5,026 bases of DNA. It comes from Deltaproteobacteria bacterium. Its GTDB lineage: Bacteria > Desulfobacterota > Syntrophia > Syntrophales > Smithellaceae. The notes beneath the pieces were generated by a model. That model was not told the origin of the DNA and made no database searches. It worked only from the letters and a program-made list of their open reading frames with translations. Shown piece after piece: positions 1 through 5,026 of the stretch; positions within the stretch are counted from its first letter, which is position 1; each line of letters begins with the position of its first letter. A program made the position numbers and the translations under genes. The stretch covers positions 1 through 5,026 of the forward strand of contig JAGFXG010000131.1 in assembly GCA_017860985.1 (NCBI GenBank). The letters run 5' to 3'.

Positions 1-336
1 CAGGGTACACGGGAAGAAACCGTGCATATCGGTTCCTCCGATGCCAAATACGCGGCTTATCTGGCGGGACTGAAAAAAAAGATTATGAGTCTGTGGCAGT
101 ATCCAGCGGGGGCATTCGAAAACAGCGAAGAAGGAGAAGTGGTGATTAAAATATCCATTGACTCGGACGGAACGCTGGCACAAACGATGGTTATCACATC
201 ATCAGGATCGGTGCATCTGGATTCCGGAACCCTGGGAGTTGTTCAGGCAGCCGCTCCCTTTCAGCCGCTGCCTTCGCAATACGATCTGTCCCGCCTTCAC
301 ATCATTGCTTCATTCAACTACCGTTTGCATGACTAG
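1..336 (+). CDS. TonB-family energy transducer, C-terminal part (5' end outside window)
   Basis: The reading frame is open from base 1 and ends at TAG 334-336, so only about 111 C-terminal residues are seen; the GTG at 22 is probably an internal valine. The sequence matches the TonB C-terminal domain. It has a helix with Y-x-x-x-L-K-K-K-I-x-x-L-W-x-Y-P, then a small-residue turn, G-E-V-V-I-K-I-S-I-D-x-D-G, then S-S-G-x-x-x-L-D, A-A-P-F-x-P-L-P, and a last strand ending I-A-S-F-N-Y-R-L. In the family this periplasmic domain contacts the TonB box of outer-membrane receptors and passes on proton-motive energy from ExbB/ExbD. The N-terminal anchor and proline-rich spacer would lie upstream, out of view. 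No ExbB, ExbD or receptor gene is visible, so the transported substrate cannot be guessed. A run of eight A (73-80) encodes the lysines. The gene converges with the chemoreceptor gene, with seven bases between the stops. Confidence 0.9.
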   Translation, partial: QGTREETVHIGSSDAKYAAYLAGLKKKIMSLWQYPAGAFENSEEGEVVIKISIDSDGTLAQTMVITSSGSVHLDSGTLGVVQAAAPFQPLPSQYDLSRLHIIASFNYRLHD

Positions 337-343
337 ATTATCT

Positions 344-2365
344 TCATGCCCTGAACCGGGCAACCGTATCACTGAGCCGGCTGGCGGCAGCATTCAGCTG
401 GTCTGTCACCGCTTTGAACTGAGAAAGTGATCCGGCCAGCTGCGCGGCGCTCAAATTCAGTTCCGCCATGGAATCGCTGATCTGCTTGGAACCGAGCGAC
501 TGGAAATGCATGCCTTCGTTTACCTTGTCAAATTCCGGGCTAAGGTACGCTACCCTGGCAATCACCTGCGACAGCTGCATCGTGGCATCCTCCGCGGACC
601 GCACACCATGGGTGACCCCTTCCCGGAAATGATTCATTTCCTTCACACCGTCCATAACGGATGTCTGCATTTCGTTGATGATGTCCGAAATATCCAGGGT
701 CGCGATTGCCGTTTCATTGGCCAGCCGCCCGATTTCCCGGGCAACCACGGAAAAACCTCTTCCATACTCACCGGCTTTTTCCGCCTCGATGGCAGCATTC
801 AGAGACAGGAGATTGGTCTGGTCGGAAATCTTCGTAATCGTTGCAATAATCGTGTCGATACTGCCGGCTTTCTCGCGCATCAGGGCAAGCTTGTCAGAAA
901 TGCTGCCCGTTCCGTCAGACAGAGTTTGCATGGCTCCCTGCAAACCCGCGAGGCTCGCCTGACCTTCCTTGGCAAGACTGGAGGCTTCTGAGGCAGCTTT
1001 CTTGACGCCATTCATGGTCCTCGCCAGCTCATGCGAAGTGGCCGAAATCTGCTGCGAGGCAGTGCCGACCTGCGCTACATTGCCCTCAAGGCTTTTCATG
1101 GCTTCTTCCTGCTGGCCTGACGCGGATACGATGACTGTCGCAGTTTCACGCAGGGTATCGACGGCTTCCCTGATTTTTATCGTTTGTTCACGGATGTTCT
1201 GGGTCATATGATTAATGGACCGGCTCAAAACACCCACTTCGTTCAAGCTGCCGCGGGTATCGATCTGAACAAGGAGGTTGCCTTCGGCTACGTCGTTTGC
1301 CGCCCCGGTAAGTCTACTCATGGGTATGGTGATAAAGTGCCTTGTAAGCAGATAAACCAGCAGCGATACCGCAATGGCAACCATAAGCATGCCGATAAAC
1401 GTTTTGGCCAGAAAGGCATAGATCCCGGAAAGCACTTCATCATACGACCGGCAAAAGATGATATACCAGCTGTCTTCCATGTTCAGCTGCGCGGTGGTCA
1501 GTTTCTCCACATAATAAACTTTCAAAGTACCTGCAAAGTCGGACAAGAAATAGGTTTCTCCGGTAGCGATACGATCCATGACCGATTTTACCATGTCCCG
1601 ACCCTTCGGATTCAGAATTAAATTTTTTTGGGGATGCGAAATGATCATGCCGTCGTGATCAATCATCGACAGATAACCGGTCATGCCGATCACGGATTTC
1701 TCAACAAAAAACTCCGTGAAATAATCCATTCTCGGAGCAACGATTGCCGCACCGATGATCTGATCATTGTGCACAACGGGCACAGCAACGACAAAGATGG
1801 GATTTCCCCGCAGGATGCTGGGATAGACCTCACTGATGAAATAGGGCTTCCCAGAGAAAACATTACGGATATAGCTGAAATCGGGACTGCATTTTCCGAT
1901 GGTTTTGCCGCCCACTGTATCAATAAAAAAATTCCCGTTTCCAATGTTCTTTTTAACTCCATGGACATCGATGGACACCGTCTGACCGTCAGCAAGCTTG
2001 AGGGCGAGGGGAATGTTTTCATAATACGGGTAGAGGGCATGCATCTCCGAGAGGAATTTCTGTGCGGCCGCCCGCTTTTGTTCATCCAACGGGGCGGCGC
2101 AGGCATCAATAATTCGGGGATCCCGGGCAATCGTCTGGGCTGTTCGAATCTGCTCCTCCAGCCACCTGATCAGGGCCTGATTGGTTTTTCTGGCGATGAT
2201 CTCGGATAGCTCACGGTTGGCTTTCATGGCTTCCGGTTTGCCCAGATAATACGCGACAATCCCGAAAATGATGAAAAGCAGGGCAATGGCAGGGATGAGC
2301 AGAAGAAGATACTGGGTGGAAATTTTCCGTGAGGTTTTTTTGCTCAATGCATCCGGTTCCGGCAT
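344..2365 (-). CDS. Methyl-accepting chemotaxis protein: double-Cache sensor, HAMP, WspA-like signalling domain
   Basis: This is a 673-residue membrane chemoreceptor that should sense a periplasmic ligand and control a CheA/CheW-type kinase complex. Domains in order: a short basic cytoplasmic start; TM1 at about 18-41; a periplasmic region at about 42-312 that reads as dCache (distal module with S-G-K-P-Y-F-I-S-E-V and P-I-F-V-V-A-V-P-V, then a membrane-proximal module starting near G-Y-L-S-M-I-D-H-D-G); TM2 at about 318-341; HAMP at about 342-394 (I-T-I-P-M-S-R-L, L-N-E-V-G-V-L); then a long coiled coil. The hairpin tip lies at about 512-550 (D-Q-T-N-L-L-S-L-N-A-A-I-E-A-E-K, G-R-G-F-S-V-V-A-R-E-I). 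The E-A-E-K-A-G-E and A-T-L-D-I signatures are those I know from WspA-type receptors. No C-terminal CheR-binding pentapeptide is present. The R-x-W-Y motif of amino-acid-binding dCache sensors is absent, so the ligand is unknown. The ATG has GGATGA six bases upstream. No other chemotaxis gene is in view. Confidence 0.95.
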   Translation of the reverse strand: MPEPDALSKKTSRKISTQYLLLLIPAIALLFIIFGIVAYYLGKPEAMKANRELSEIIARKTNQALIRWLEEQIRTAQTIARDPRIIDACAAPLDEQKRAAAQKFLSEMHALYPYYENIPLALKLADGQTVSIDVHGVKKNIGNGNFFIDTVGGKTIGKCSPDFSYIRNVFSGKPYFISEVYPSILRGNPIFVVAVPVVHNDQIIGAAIVAPRMDYFTEFFVEKSVIGMTGYLSMIDHDGMIISHPQKNLILNPKGRDMVKSVMDRIATGETYFLSDFAGTLKVYYVEKLTTAQLNMEDSWYIIFCRSYDEVLSGIYAFLAKTFIGMLMVAIAVSLLVYLLTRHFITIPMSRLTGAANDVAEGNLLVQIDTRGSLNEVGVLSRSINHMTQNIREQTIKIREAVDTLRETATVIVSASGQQEEAMKSLEGNVAQVGTASQQISATSHELARTMNGVKKAASEASSLAKEGQASLAGLQGAMQTLSDGTGSISDKLALMREKAGSIDTIIATITKISDQTNLLSLNAAIEAEKAGEYGRGFSVVAREIGRLANETAIATLDISDIINEMQTSVMDGVKEMNHFREGVTHGVRSAEDATMQLSQVIARVAYLSPEFDKVNEGMHFQSLGSKQISDSMAELNLSAAQLAGSLSQFKAVTDQLNAAASRLSDTVARFRA

Positions 2366-2409
2366 ATTGATTCATCCACAGGTTATTTTTTATGGTGGAT
2401 ATTTTGATT

Positions 2410-2441
2410 CTATCGATACCTCATATGCAATATTTTATCAA
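2410..2441 (-). promoter_or_regulatory. Promoter candidate for the chemoreceptor gene
   Basis: Two overlapping readings exist on the minus strand. A sigma-70-like one is TTGATA (2436-2441), a 17-base spacer, then TATCGA (2413-2418), which has a good -35 but a poor -10. A FliA (sigma-28)-like reading has TAAA (2434-2437) and ATCGATAG (2410-2417), 5 of 8 against GCCGATAA, with a 16-base gap where 15 is usual. Either would give a leader of about 40 bases before the ATG at 2365. Flagellar sigma control would suit a chemoreceptor, but neither match is strong. Confidence 0.3.
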
Positions 2442-2505
2442 CCATTTCGGCAAACTGAGAAAAAATGATTCAGGACCCGGAGGCTGCCCGACTCGACGAT
2501 TTCAC

Positions 2506-2534
2506 TTGAAAGAACCGGTTTCACACGATAGCAT
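2506..2534 (+). promoter_or_regulatory. Sigma-70-like promoter for the CoA-transferase gene
   Basis: TTGAAA (2506-2511, 5 of 6 against TTGACA) is followed by exactly 17 bases and TAGCAT (2529-2534, 4 of 6 against TATAAT). Transcription would start near 2541. That gives a leader of about 20 bases carrying the AAGGAG ribosome binding site at 2549-2554. It is the best-placed promoter in the 195-base gap between the divergent genes. Confidence 0.5.
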
Positions 2535-2560
2535 AACACGGCCTTGAAAAGGAGACCTCT

Positions 2561-3871
2561 GTGATGAACAGATACGATGATGAATACAGGGCAAAACTGA
2601 CCACCTGCGAAAATGCCGCGGCAGCCGTCCGGGACGGAGACACGCTAGTTCATGGTGTCACCATCGCGGAGCCGCCGGGCATGCTGGACGCTATTGCCCA
2701 GCGCGCAAGGGCAGGCGATCTAAACCGGATCAAAGTTTATACATTCAACGCCCAAAAGCATTTTGCCCGAACGCTGGGCAGTCCGGATATATCGGATATT
2801 GTCGATTCCTACACCTGGTTCGTCAGTGAATCATCCAGAAACATGGTGCAGGTTGGACTGACCCAGTTTATCCCCGTCTATCTGCATCAGATACCGAAAA
2901 TCGTCATGGAAACCATGGACGTCAATGTCGCGATTGTAACCGTTTCCCCGATGAATGAAGAGGGCTACTTCAGTTTTGGACCGTGCAACGGCTACATGTC
3001 CGTCATGGCGGGGCTGTGCAAGAGCTTGATCGTTGAAGTGAACGAAAATATGCCTTTTGTTTACGGTGAAGCGCTGATCCATATATCCAATATTTCGATG
3101 ATTGTGGAGAACACGGTCCCGTTGCCGGAAATCCTGCCGATGGAGCCGAATCCGCTGGATCAGGTGATCGGGAAGATCATTGCCGACTATGTTCCGGACA
3201 GGGCGGTGATTCAACTGGGCATCGGCACCCTTCCCAACGCGCTGGCCTCCTGCCTGGAAGGGCACAAAGACCTGGGCATCCACACGGAACTTCTCTGCCC
3301 CGGCATGGTGGACCTGATCGAAAAAGGAGTGATTACCGGACGGCATAAAAATGTGCATACGGGCAAGCATATTTTTTCTCTCGCTTACGGTGGCAAAAAG
3401 ACTTTTGAATTTATGAATAAAAATAAAAGTTTTGAAAATTATCCCAGTTCCTACGTCATGCACCCCGGTGTCATTGCACAGAATCACCGGATGACGGCCA
3501 TCAATGCCATCCTGCAGGTTGATCTGCTGGGACAATGCAACGCGGAATTCCTGGAGGGACGTCAATACAGCGGAACAGGGGGTCAGCTCGATTTCGTACG
3601 GGGAGCTTACGACTCGCCGGATGGCAAATCTATCCTTGTTTTATACTCCACGGCCAAAAATGAAGAAGTGTCGCGGATCGTCAGCCAGTTCCCGGCAGGG
3701 ACCATGGTCACAACACCTCGCAACGATGTGCATTATATCGCGACGGAATACGGCATCGTCAACCTGAAGGGAAAATCAACGAGGGAACGCGCGCTTGCCC
3801 TGATCAGCATTGCCCATCCCAAATTCCGTGACGAACTCATGCGGGAAGCTGAAAACATGTCGCTCATGTAA
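2561..3871 (+). CDS. Acyl-CoA:carboxylate CoA-transferase (4-hydroxybutyrate CoA-transferase / acetyl-CoA hydrolase family)
   Basis: The 436-residue length is usual for the AbfT/Cat-type family. These cytoplasmic enzymes move CoA between acyl-CoA and a carboxylate, often acetate, through a glutamyl-CoA intermediate. The N-terminal half starts with V-R-D-G-D-T-L-V. The C-terminal half has the G-I-G-T-L-P loop (220-225), then L-G-I-H-T-E, whose Glu243 is the likely catalytic residue by analogy with AbfT. The family signature G-T-G-G-Q-L-D-F follows (338-345), and near the end come T-E-Y-G-I-V and I-A-H-P-x-F-R-D-E-L. All key parts are present, so it should be active. Substrate is undecided: 4-hydroxybutyrate, butyrate, propionate and succinate enzymes look alike here, and hydrolase activity is less likely. 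Start: GTG 2561 and ATG 2564 are adjacent, six and nine bases after GGAG, and either could serve. The gene stands alone, divergent from the chemoreceptor, with no dehydrogenase or mutase beside it to name a pathway. Confidence 0.93.
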   Translation: MMNRYDDEYRAKLTTCENAAAAVRDGDTLVHGVTIAEPPGMLDAIAQRARAGDLNRIKVYTFNAQKHFARTLGSPDISDIVDSYTWFVSESSRNMVQVGLTQFIPVYLHQIPKIVMETMDVNVAIVTVSPMNEEGYFSFGPCNGYMSVMAGLCKSLIVEVNENMPFVYGEALIHISNISMIVENTVPLPEILPMEPNPLDQVIGKIIADYVPDRAVIQLGIGTLPNALASCLEGHKDLGIHTELLCPGMVDLIEKGVITGRHKNVHTGKHIFSLAYGGKKTFEFMNKNKSFENYPSSYVMHPGVIAQNHRMTAINAILQVDLLGQCNAEFLEGRQYSGTGGQLDFVRGAYDSPDGKSILVLYSTAKNEEVSRIVSQFPAGTMVTTPRNDVHYIATEYGIVNLKGKSTRERALALISIAHPKFRDELMREAENMSLM

Positions 3872-3935
3872 CTTCCACACTCTTTTCATCATTCCCAAAA
3901 TCGGCCGTGCAAACACGCTGATCACAGGCGACTGA

Positions 3936-3962
3936 AAGCCGATCGACAGATCGGTTTGCTTT
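3936..3962 (+). terminator. Probable intrinsic terminator of the CoA-transferase gene
   Basis: CCGATC (3939-3944) pairs with GATCGG (3949-3954) around a four-base GACA loop. The stem extends by a G-U and two A-U pairs at the base and runs into TTTGCTTT. It lies 64 bases past the CoA-transferase stop. The T-tract is broken by GC, so efficiency is uncertain. Read on the minus strand the same stem follows the small ORF (stop at 3977) but has only a short T-tract, so bidirectional action is possible but weaker. Confidence 0.5.
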
Positions 3963-3976
3963 GCATATGGATATTG

Positions 3977-4111
3977 CTATTCAAAATAATTTTGATATTC
4001 AGGCGGAATCTGGTTTTTATCGACTTCAGACAATTCAATAAGAATATCATCCGGTGCCGGAACCATAATATATTTCCAAAATCCGGCATCCGTAATATTT
4101 TCTTGAAACAT
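3977..4111 (-). CDS. Small unrecognised ORF, 44 codons, downstream of and possibly coupled to the PAS gene
   Basis: I do not recognise this protein. It begins M-F-Q-E-N-I-T-D-A-G-F-W and ends Y-Q-N-Y-F-E before TAG. It is acidic, rich in aromatics, has a P-A-P-D-D turn and a P-P-E-Y motif near the end, and has no membrane segment or cysteine, so a small soluble protein is expected. Support for coding: its ATG lies eight bases after the PAS stop, and GGTGA, which contains that stop, sits eight bases upstream as a Shine-Dalgarno-like site. This layout suggests translational coupling. A GTG (4121-4123) overlapping the stop as GTGA is an alternative start giving 48 codons. The same frame is open back to a TAA at 4184-4186, so it could instead be a leftover of a frameshifted or decayed longer gene. 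The stretch is more AT-rich than the CoA-transferase gene. It ends just before the shared hairpin at 3936-3962. Confidence 0.4.
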   Translation of the reverse strand: MFQENITDAGFWKYIMVPAPDDILIELSEVDKNQIPPEYQNYFE

Positions 4112-4119
4112 AACGACGA

Positions 4120-4761
4120 TCACCGGTCCGAGGAACGCGGGTCCGGTGGCTTTGCTTGTTCTGTTTTGATGTATGCTTTCAGCTTATCACTCTCGATCTT
4201 ATAGCAGTCTGGGCAAAGTCCATGTGAGAAGTCGACGCCCCAATTATTCTTGAAATAAGCTTCGACCAACATCCAGGATTCCTTATCGTCTCGTACTTTT
4301 TTGCAGACAGAACAAATAGGTATCATGCGATAAAGCTCAGCTATCTCACTGATGTCCTCAATCACCAGCAACGCAAGTGGCCTGTCCTGGAAAGAAAAGG
4401 GAGAAGCGGTGATCAGTGCGTAAATCTCTTTCTTGGTTGCGCCTTGGAGAAGCTCTATTCTTGCACGGCGTCGCACAACCCGATTCCCGTGAAAGGCTTC
4501 CGTGACGGAATTTCTTATTATACAGGTTTTACAGAATGGAGATCTACCACAACCATCAGGTACGTCACGCGAATGCACACAATGAAGAATATCGCCTGCT
4601 CGCTGTTTGATGACAGTCATCCTCTCAACCATCAATAGATCGGAGGCTGCTGCATTATACTCTTGAATCCTCACATCCTGGTCGACCACAAAGACAAGTG
4701 ATGGCAGCGCATCAAACACCGCTCGTAAAATATTTGCATTTTCTCTTTCATTCATAGTCAT
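4120..4761 (-). CDS. PAS-domain sensor protein with two cysteine clusters and C-terminal CxxC/FSHG.CPDC module
   Basis: The 213-residue protein is predicted soluble, with no membrane segment or signal peptide. Residues about 8-142 form a PAS-like fold: it opens I-L-R-A-V-F-D-A-L-P-S-L-V-F-V-V-D-x-D, continues I-x-E-Y-N-A-A-A-S-D-L-L, and ends P-L-A-L-L-V-I-E-D-I-S-E. An insert at 60-83 carries H60, C61, H63, C71, C77 and C80 (H-C-x-H-S, G-C-G, F-C-x-x-C-I-I-R-N-S), a plausible metal, Fe-S or redox site. Residues 148-187 hold P-I-C-S-V-C-K-K-V-R-D-D-K, a W, then F-S-H-G-L-C-P-D-C-Y. Here C150, C153, C183 and C186 form a zinc-ribbon-like set. I know this module from the ends of PAS and response-regulator proteins, where its function is not established. 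No kinase, cyclase or DNA-binding domain is present, so it should act through a partner. The ATG at 4761 is only four bases after AAGGA; the ATG at 4755 (residue 3) is better spaced. Confidence 0.85.
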   Translation of the reverse strand: MTMNERENANILRAVFDALPSLVFVVDQDVRIQEYNAAASDLLMVERMTVIKQRAGDILHCVHSRDVPDGCGRSPFCKTCIIRNSVTEAFHGNRVVRRRARIELLQGATKKEIYALITASPFSFQDRPLALLVIEDISEIAELYRMIPICSVCKKVRDDKESWMLVEAYFKNNWGVDFSHGLCPDCYKIESDKLKAYIKTEQAKPPDPRSSDR

Positions 4762-4787
4762 CTGATCCTTTTTTGGAGAACTGACCG

Positions 4788-4825
4788 AAAAAATCAGCTC
4801 GAGCGCAGCAATCGGCTGCGTTCGA
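4788..4825 (-). terminator. Hairpin plus T-run in the PAS gene leader (terminator or attenuator)
   Basis: On the minus strand TCGAACGCAGC (4815-4825) pairs with GCTGCGCTCGA (4799-4809) around a five-base loop, with one A-C mismatch. After five more bases comes a run of six T (4788-4793). This has the shape of an intrinsic terminator, 27 bases before the PAS start. It could end transcription from a gene right of the window or act as an attenuator in the PAS leader. The five-base gap before the T-run weakens the terminator reading. The plus-strand stem is slightly better, with G-U replacing the mismatch, but has no adjacent T-run. Confidence 0.45.
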
Positions 4826-4868
4826 CGGGTTATATGTTTTTACCTGTCTGATCGTCCGCCCATACGAG

Positions 4869-4897
4869 ATTCTATTTGGCGCACTACTTAATTTTAA
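4869..4897 (-). promoter_or_regulatory. Sigma-70-like promoter candidate for the PAS gene
   Basis: On the minus strand TTAAAA (4892-4897, 4 of 6) is followed by exactly 17 bases and TAGAAT (4869-4874, 5 of 6). Transcription would start near 4862, giving a leader of about 100 bases that includes the hairpin and T-run at 4788-4825. The surroundings are AT-rich, so chance matches are not rare. Confidence 0.35.
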
Positions 4898-4906
4898 CCG
4901 TAAAAT
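4891..4906. repeat. Short inverted repeat overlapping the -35 box
   Basis: ATTTTA (4891-4896) and TAAAAT (4901-4906) are perfect inverted arms around ACCG. The left arm covers the proposed -35 box of the PAS promoter, so the site is placed like an operator for a dimeric regulator. It matches no operator I can name, and six-base A/T arms can arise by chance. Confidence 0.25.
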
Positions 4907-5026
4907 CTCCATTATGCTTATAAAATGCCGTAGCCAGGCCTTCCTGTATTTATCATTTCCCCAATTTTAGTATTCTTATCGCTCCCTGGATAACTAAAAT
5001 GAAGACGATTGTTCCAACTATCAAAT

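Larger units (their letters stand above)
4826..5026. other. AT-rich region with no supported gene, running to the window edge
   Basis: Stops are frequent in the frames I followed by hand, and there is no RNA gene signature that I can see. It holds the promoter candidate and inverted repeat described separately. At the far right an ATG (4999-5001) opens a frame reading M-K-T-I-V-P-T-I-K to the window edge, with a weak GGA eight bases upstream. That might be the start of a rightward gene, but nine codons cannot show it. Confidence 0.5.

Noticed and set aside
73..80. Run of eight A in the TonB-family gene as a programmed frameshift site
   Set aside because: The normal frame continues through a complete TonB C-terminal domain, so no shift is needed.
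506..2209. Several plus-strand open frames (506-991, 1184-1621, 1628-2209) inside the chemoreceptor
   Set aside because: They are antisense to a continuous 673-residue receptor, with no motifs and no ribosome binding sites that I can support.
2268..2468. Plus-strand frame of 66 codons across the chemoreceptor start
   Set aside because: Mostly antisense to the receptor's N-terminus and its leader; no family resemblance.
2831..3565. Long minus-strand open frame (244 codons) inside the CoA-transferase gene
   Set aside because: It lies fully antisense to a gene with clear family motifs, its translation is histidine- and arginine-rich without recognisable motifs, and it looks like a by-product of the codon bias of the sense strand.
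3956..4204. Plus-strand open frame of 82 codons in the convergent gap
   Set aside because: It begins on the hairpin, its translation is low-complexity, hydrophobic and basic, and it overlaps the PAS gene end and the better-supported minus-strand small ORF.
4999..5026. Possible start of a rightward gene at the window edge
   Set aside because: Only nine codons are visible with a weak ribosome binding site; it is noted in the region entry but not called.
1..5026. CRISPR array, insertion sequence, tRNA or phage attachment site
   Set aside because: Reading through the window I found no spaced direct repeats, transposase motifs, terminal inverted repeats or tRNA-like sequence.

Overview
The window most resembles a chromosomal segment from an anaerobic Desulfobacterota-type bacterium (the old Deltaproteobacteria, for example a Syntrophus-like lineage). 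This is inferred from mid-range base composition, a stand-alone acyl-CoA transferase of the 4-hydroxybutyrate/acetate type, a large Cache-type chemoreceptor, and a PAS protein ending in a CxxC...FSHG.CPDC module that I associate with signalling proteins of that group. No marker gene fixes the taxonomy.

Layout from left to right. Bases 1-336 (+) hold the C-terminal domain of a TonB-family energy transducer whose start lies outside the window. Seven bases later it meets, tail to tail, a 673-residue methyl-accepting chemotaxis protein (344-2365, -) with a double-Cache sensor, a HAMP domain and a WspA-like signalling hairpin. The 195-bp gap at 2366-2560 carries divergent promoter candidates and separates the receptor from a CoA-transferase/acetyl-CoA hydrolase family enzyme (2561-3871, +), which ends before a probable intrinsic terminator (3936-3962). 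On the opposite strand, converging on that terminator, is a likely two-gene unit. It consists of a PAS-domain protein with two cysteine clusters (4120-4761, -), followed by an unrecognised 44-codon small ORF (3977-4111, -) whose Shine-Dalgarno-like sequence overlaps the PAS stop codon. The PAS gene has a roughly 100-base leader containing a strong hairpin plus T-run, behind a promoter candidate whose -35 box overlaps a short inverted repeat. The last 200 bases hold no clear gene.

The genes do not form one pathway. The window joins a tail of envelope energy transduction, a chemosensory receptor, one acyl-CoA enzyme and an orphan sensor. The receptor and the CoA-transferase share only an intergenic region. 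I see no mobile element, CRISPR array, tRNA or rRNA. The least explained part is the PAS gene with its structured leader and the small coupled ORF after it.
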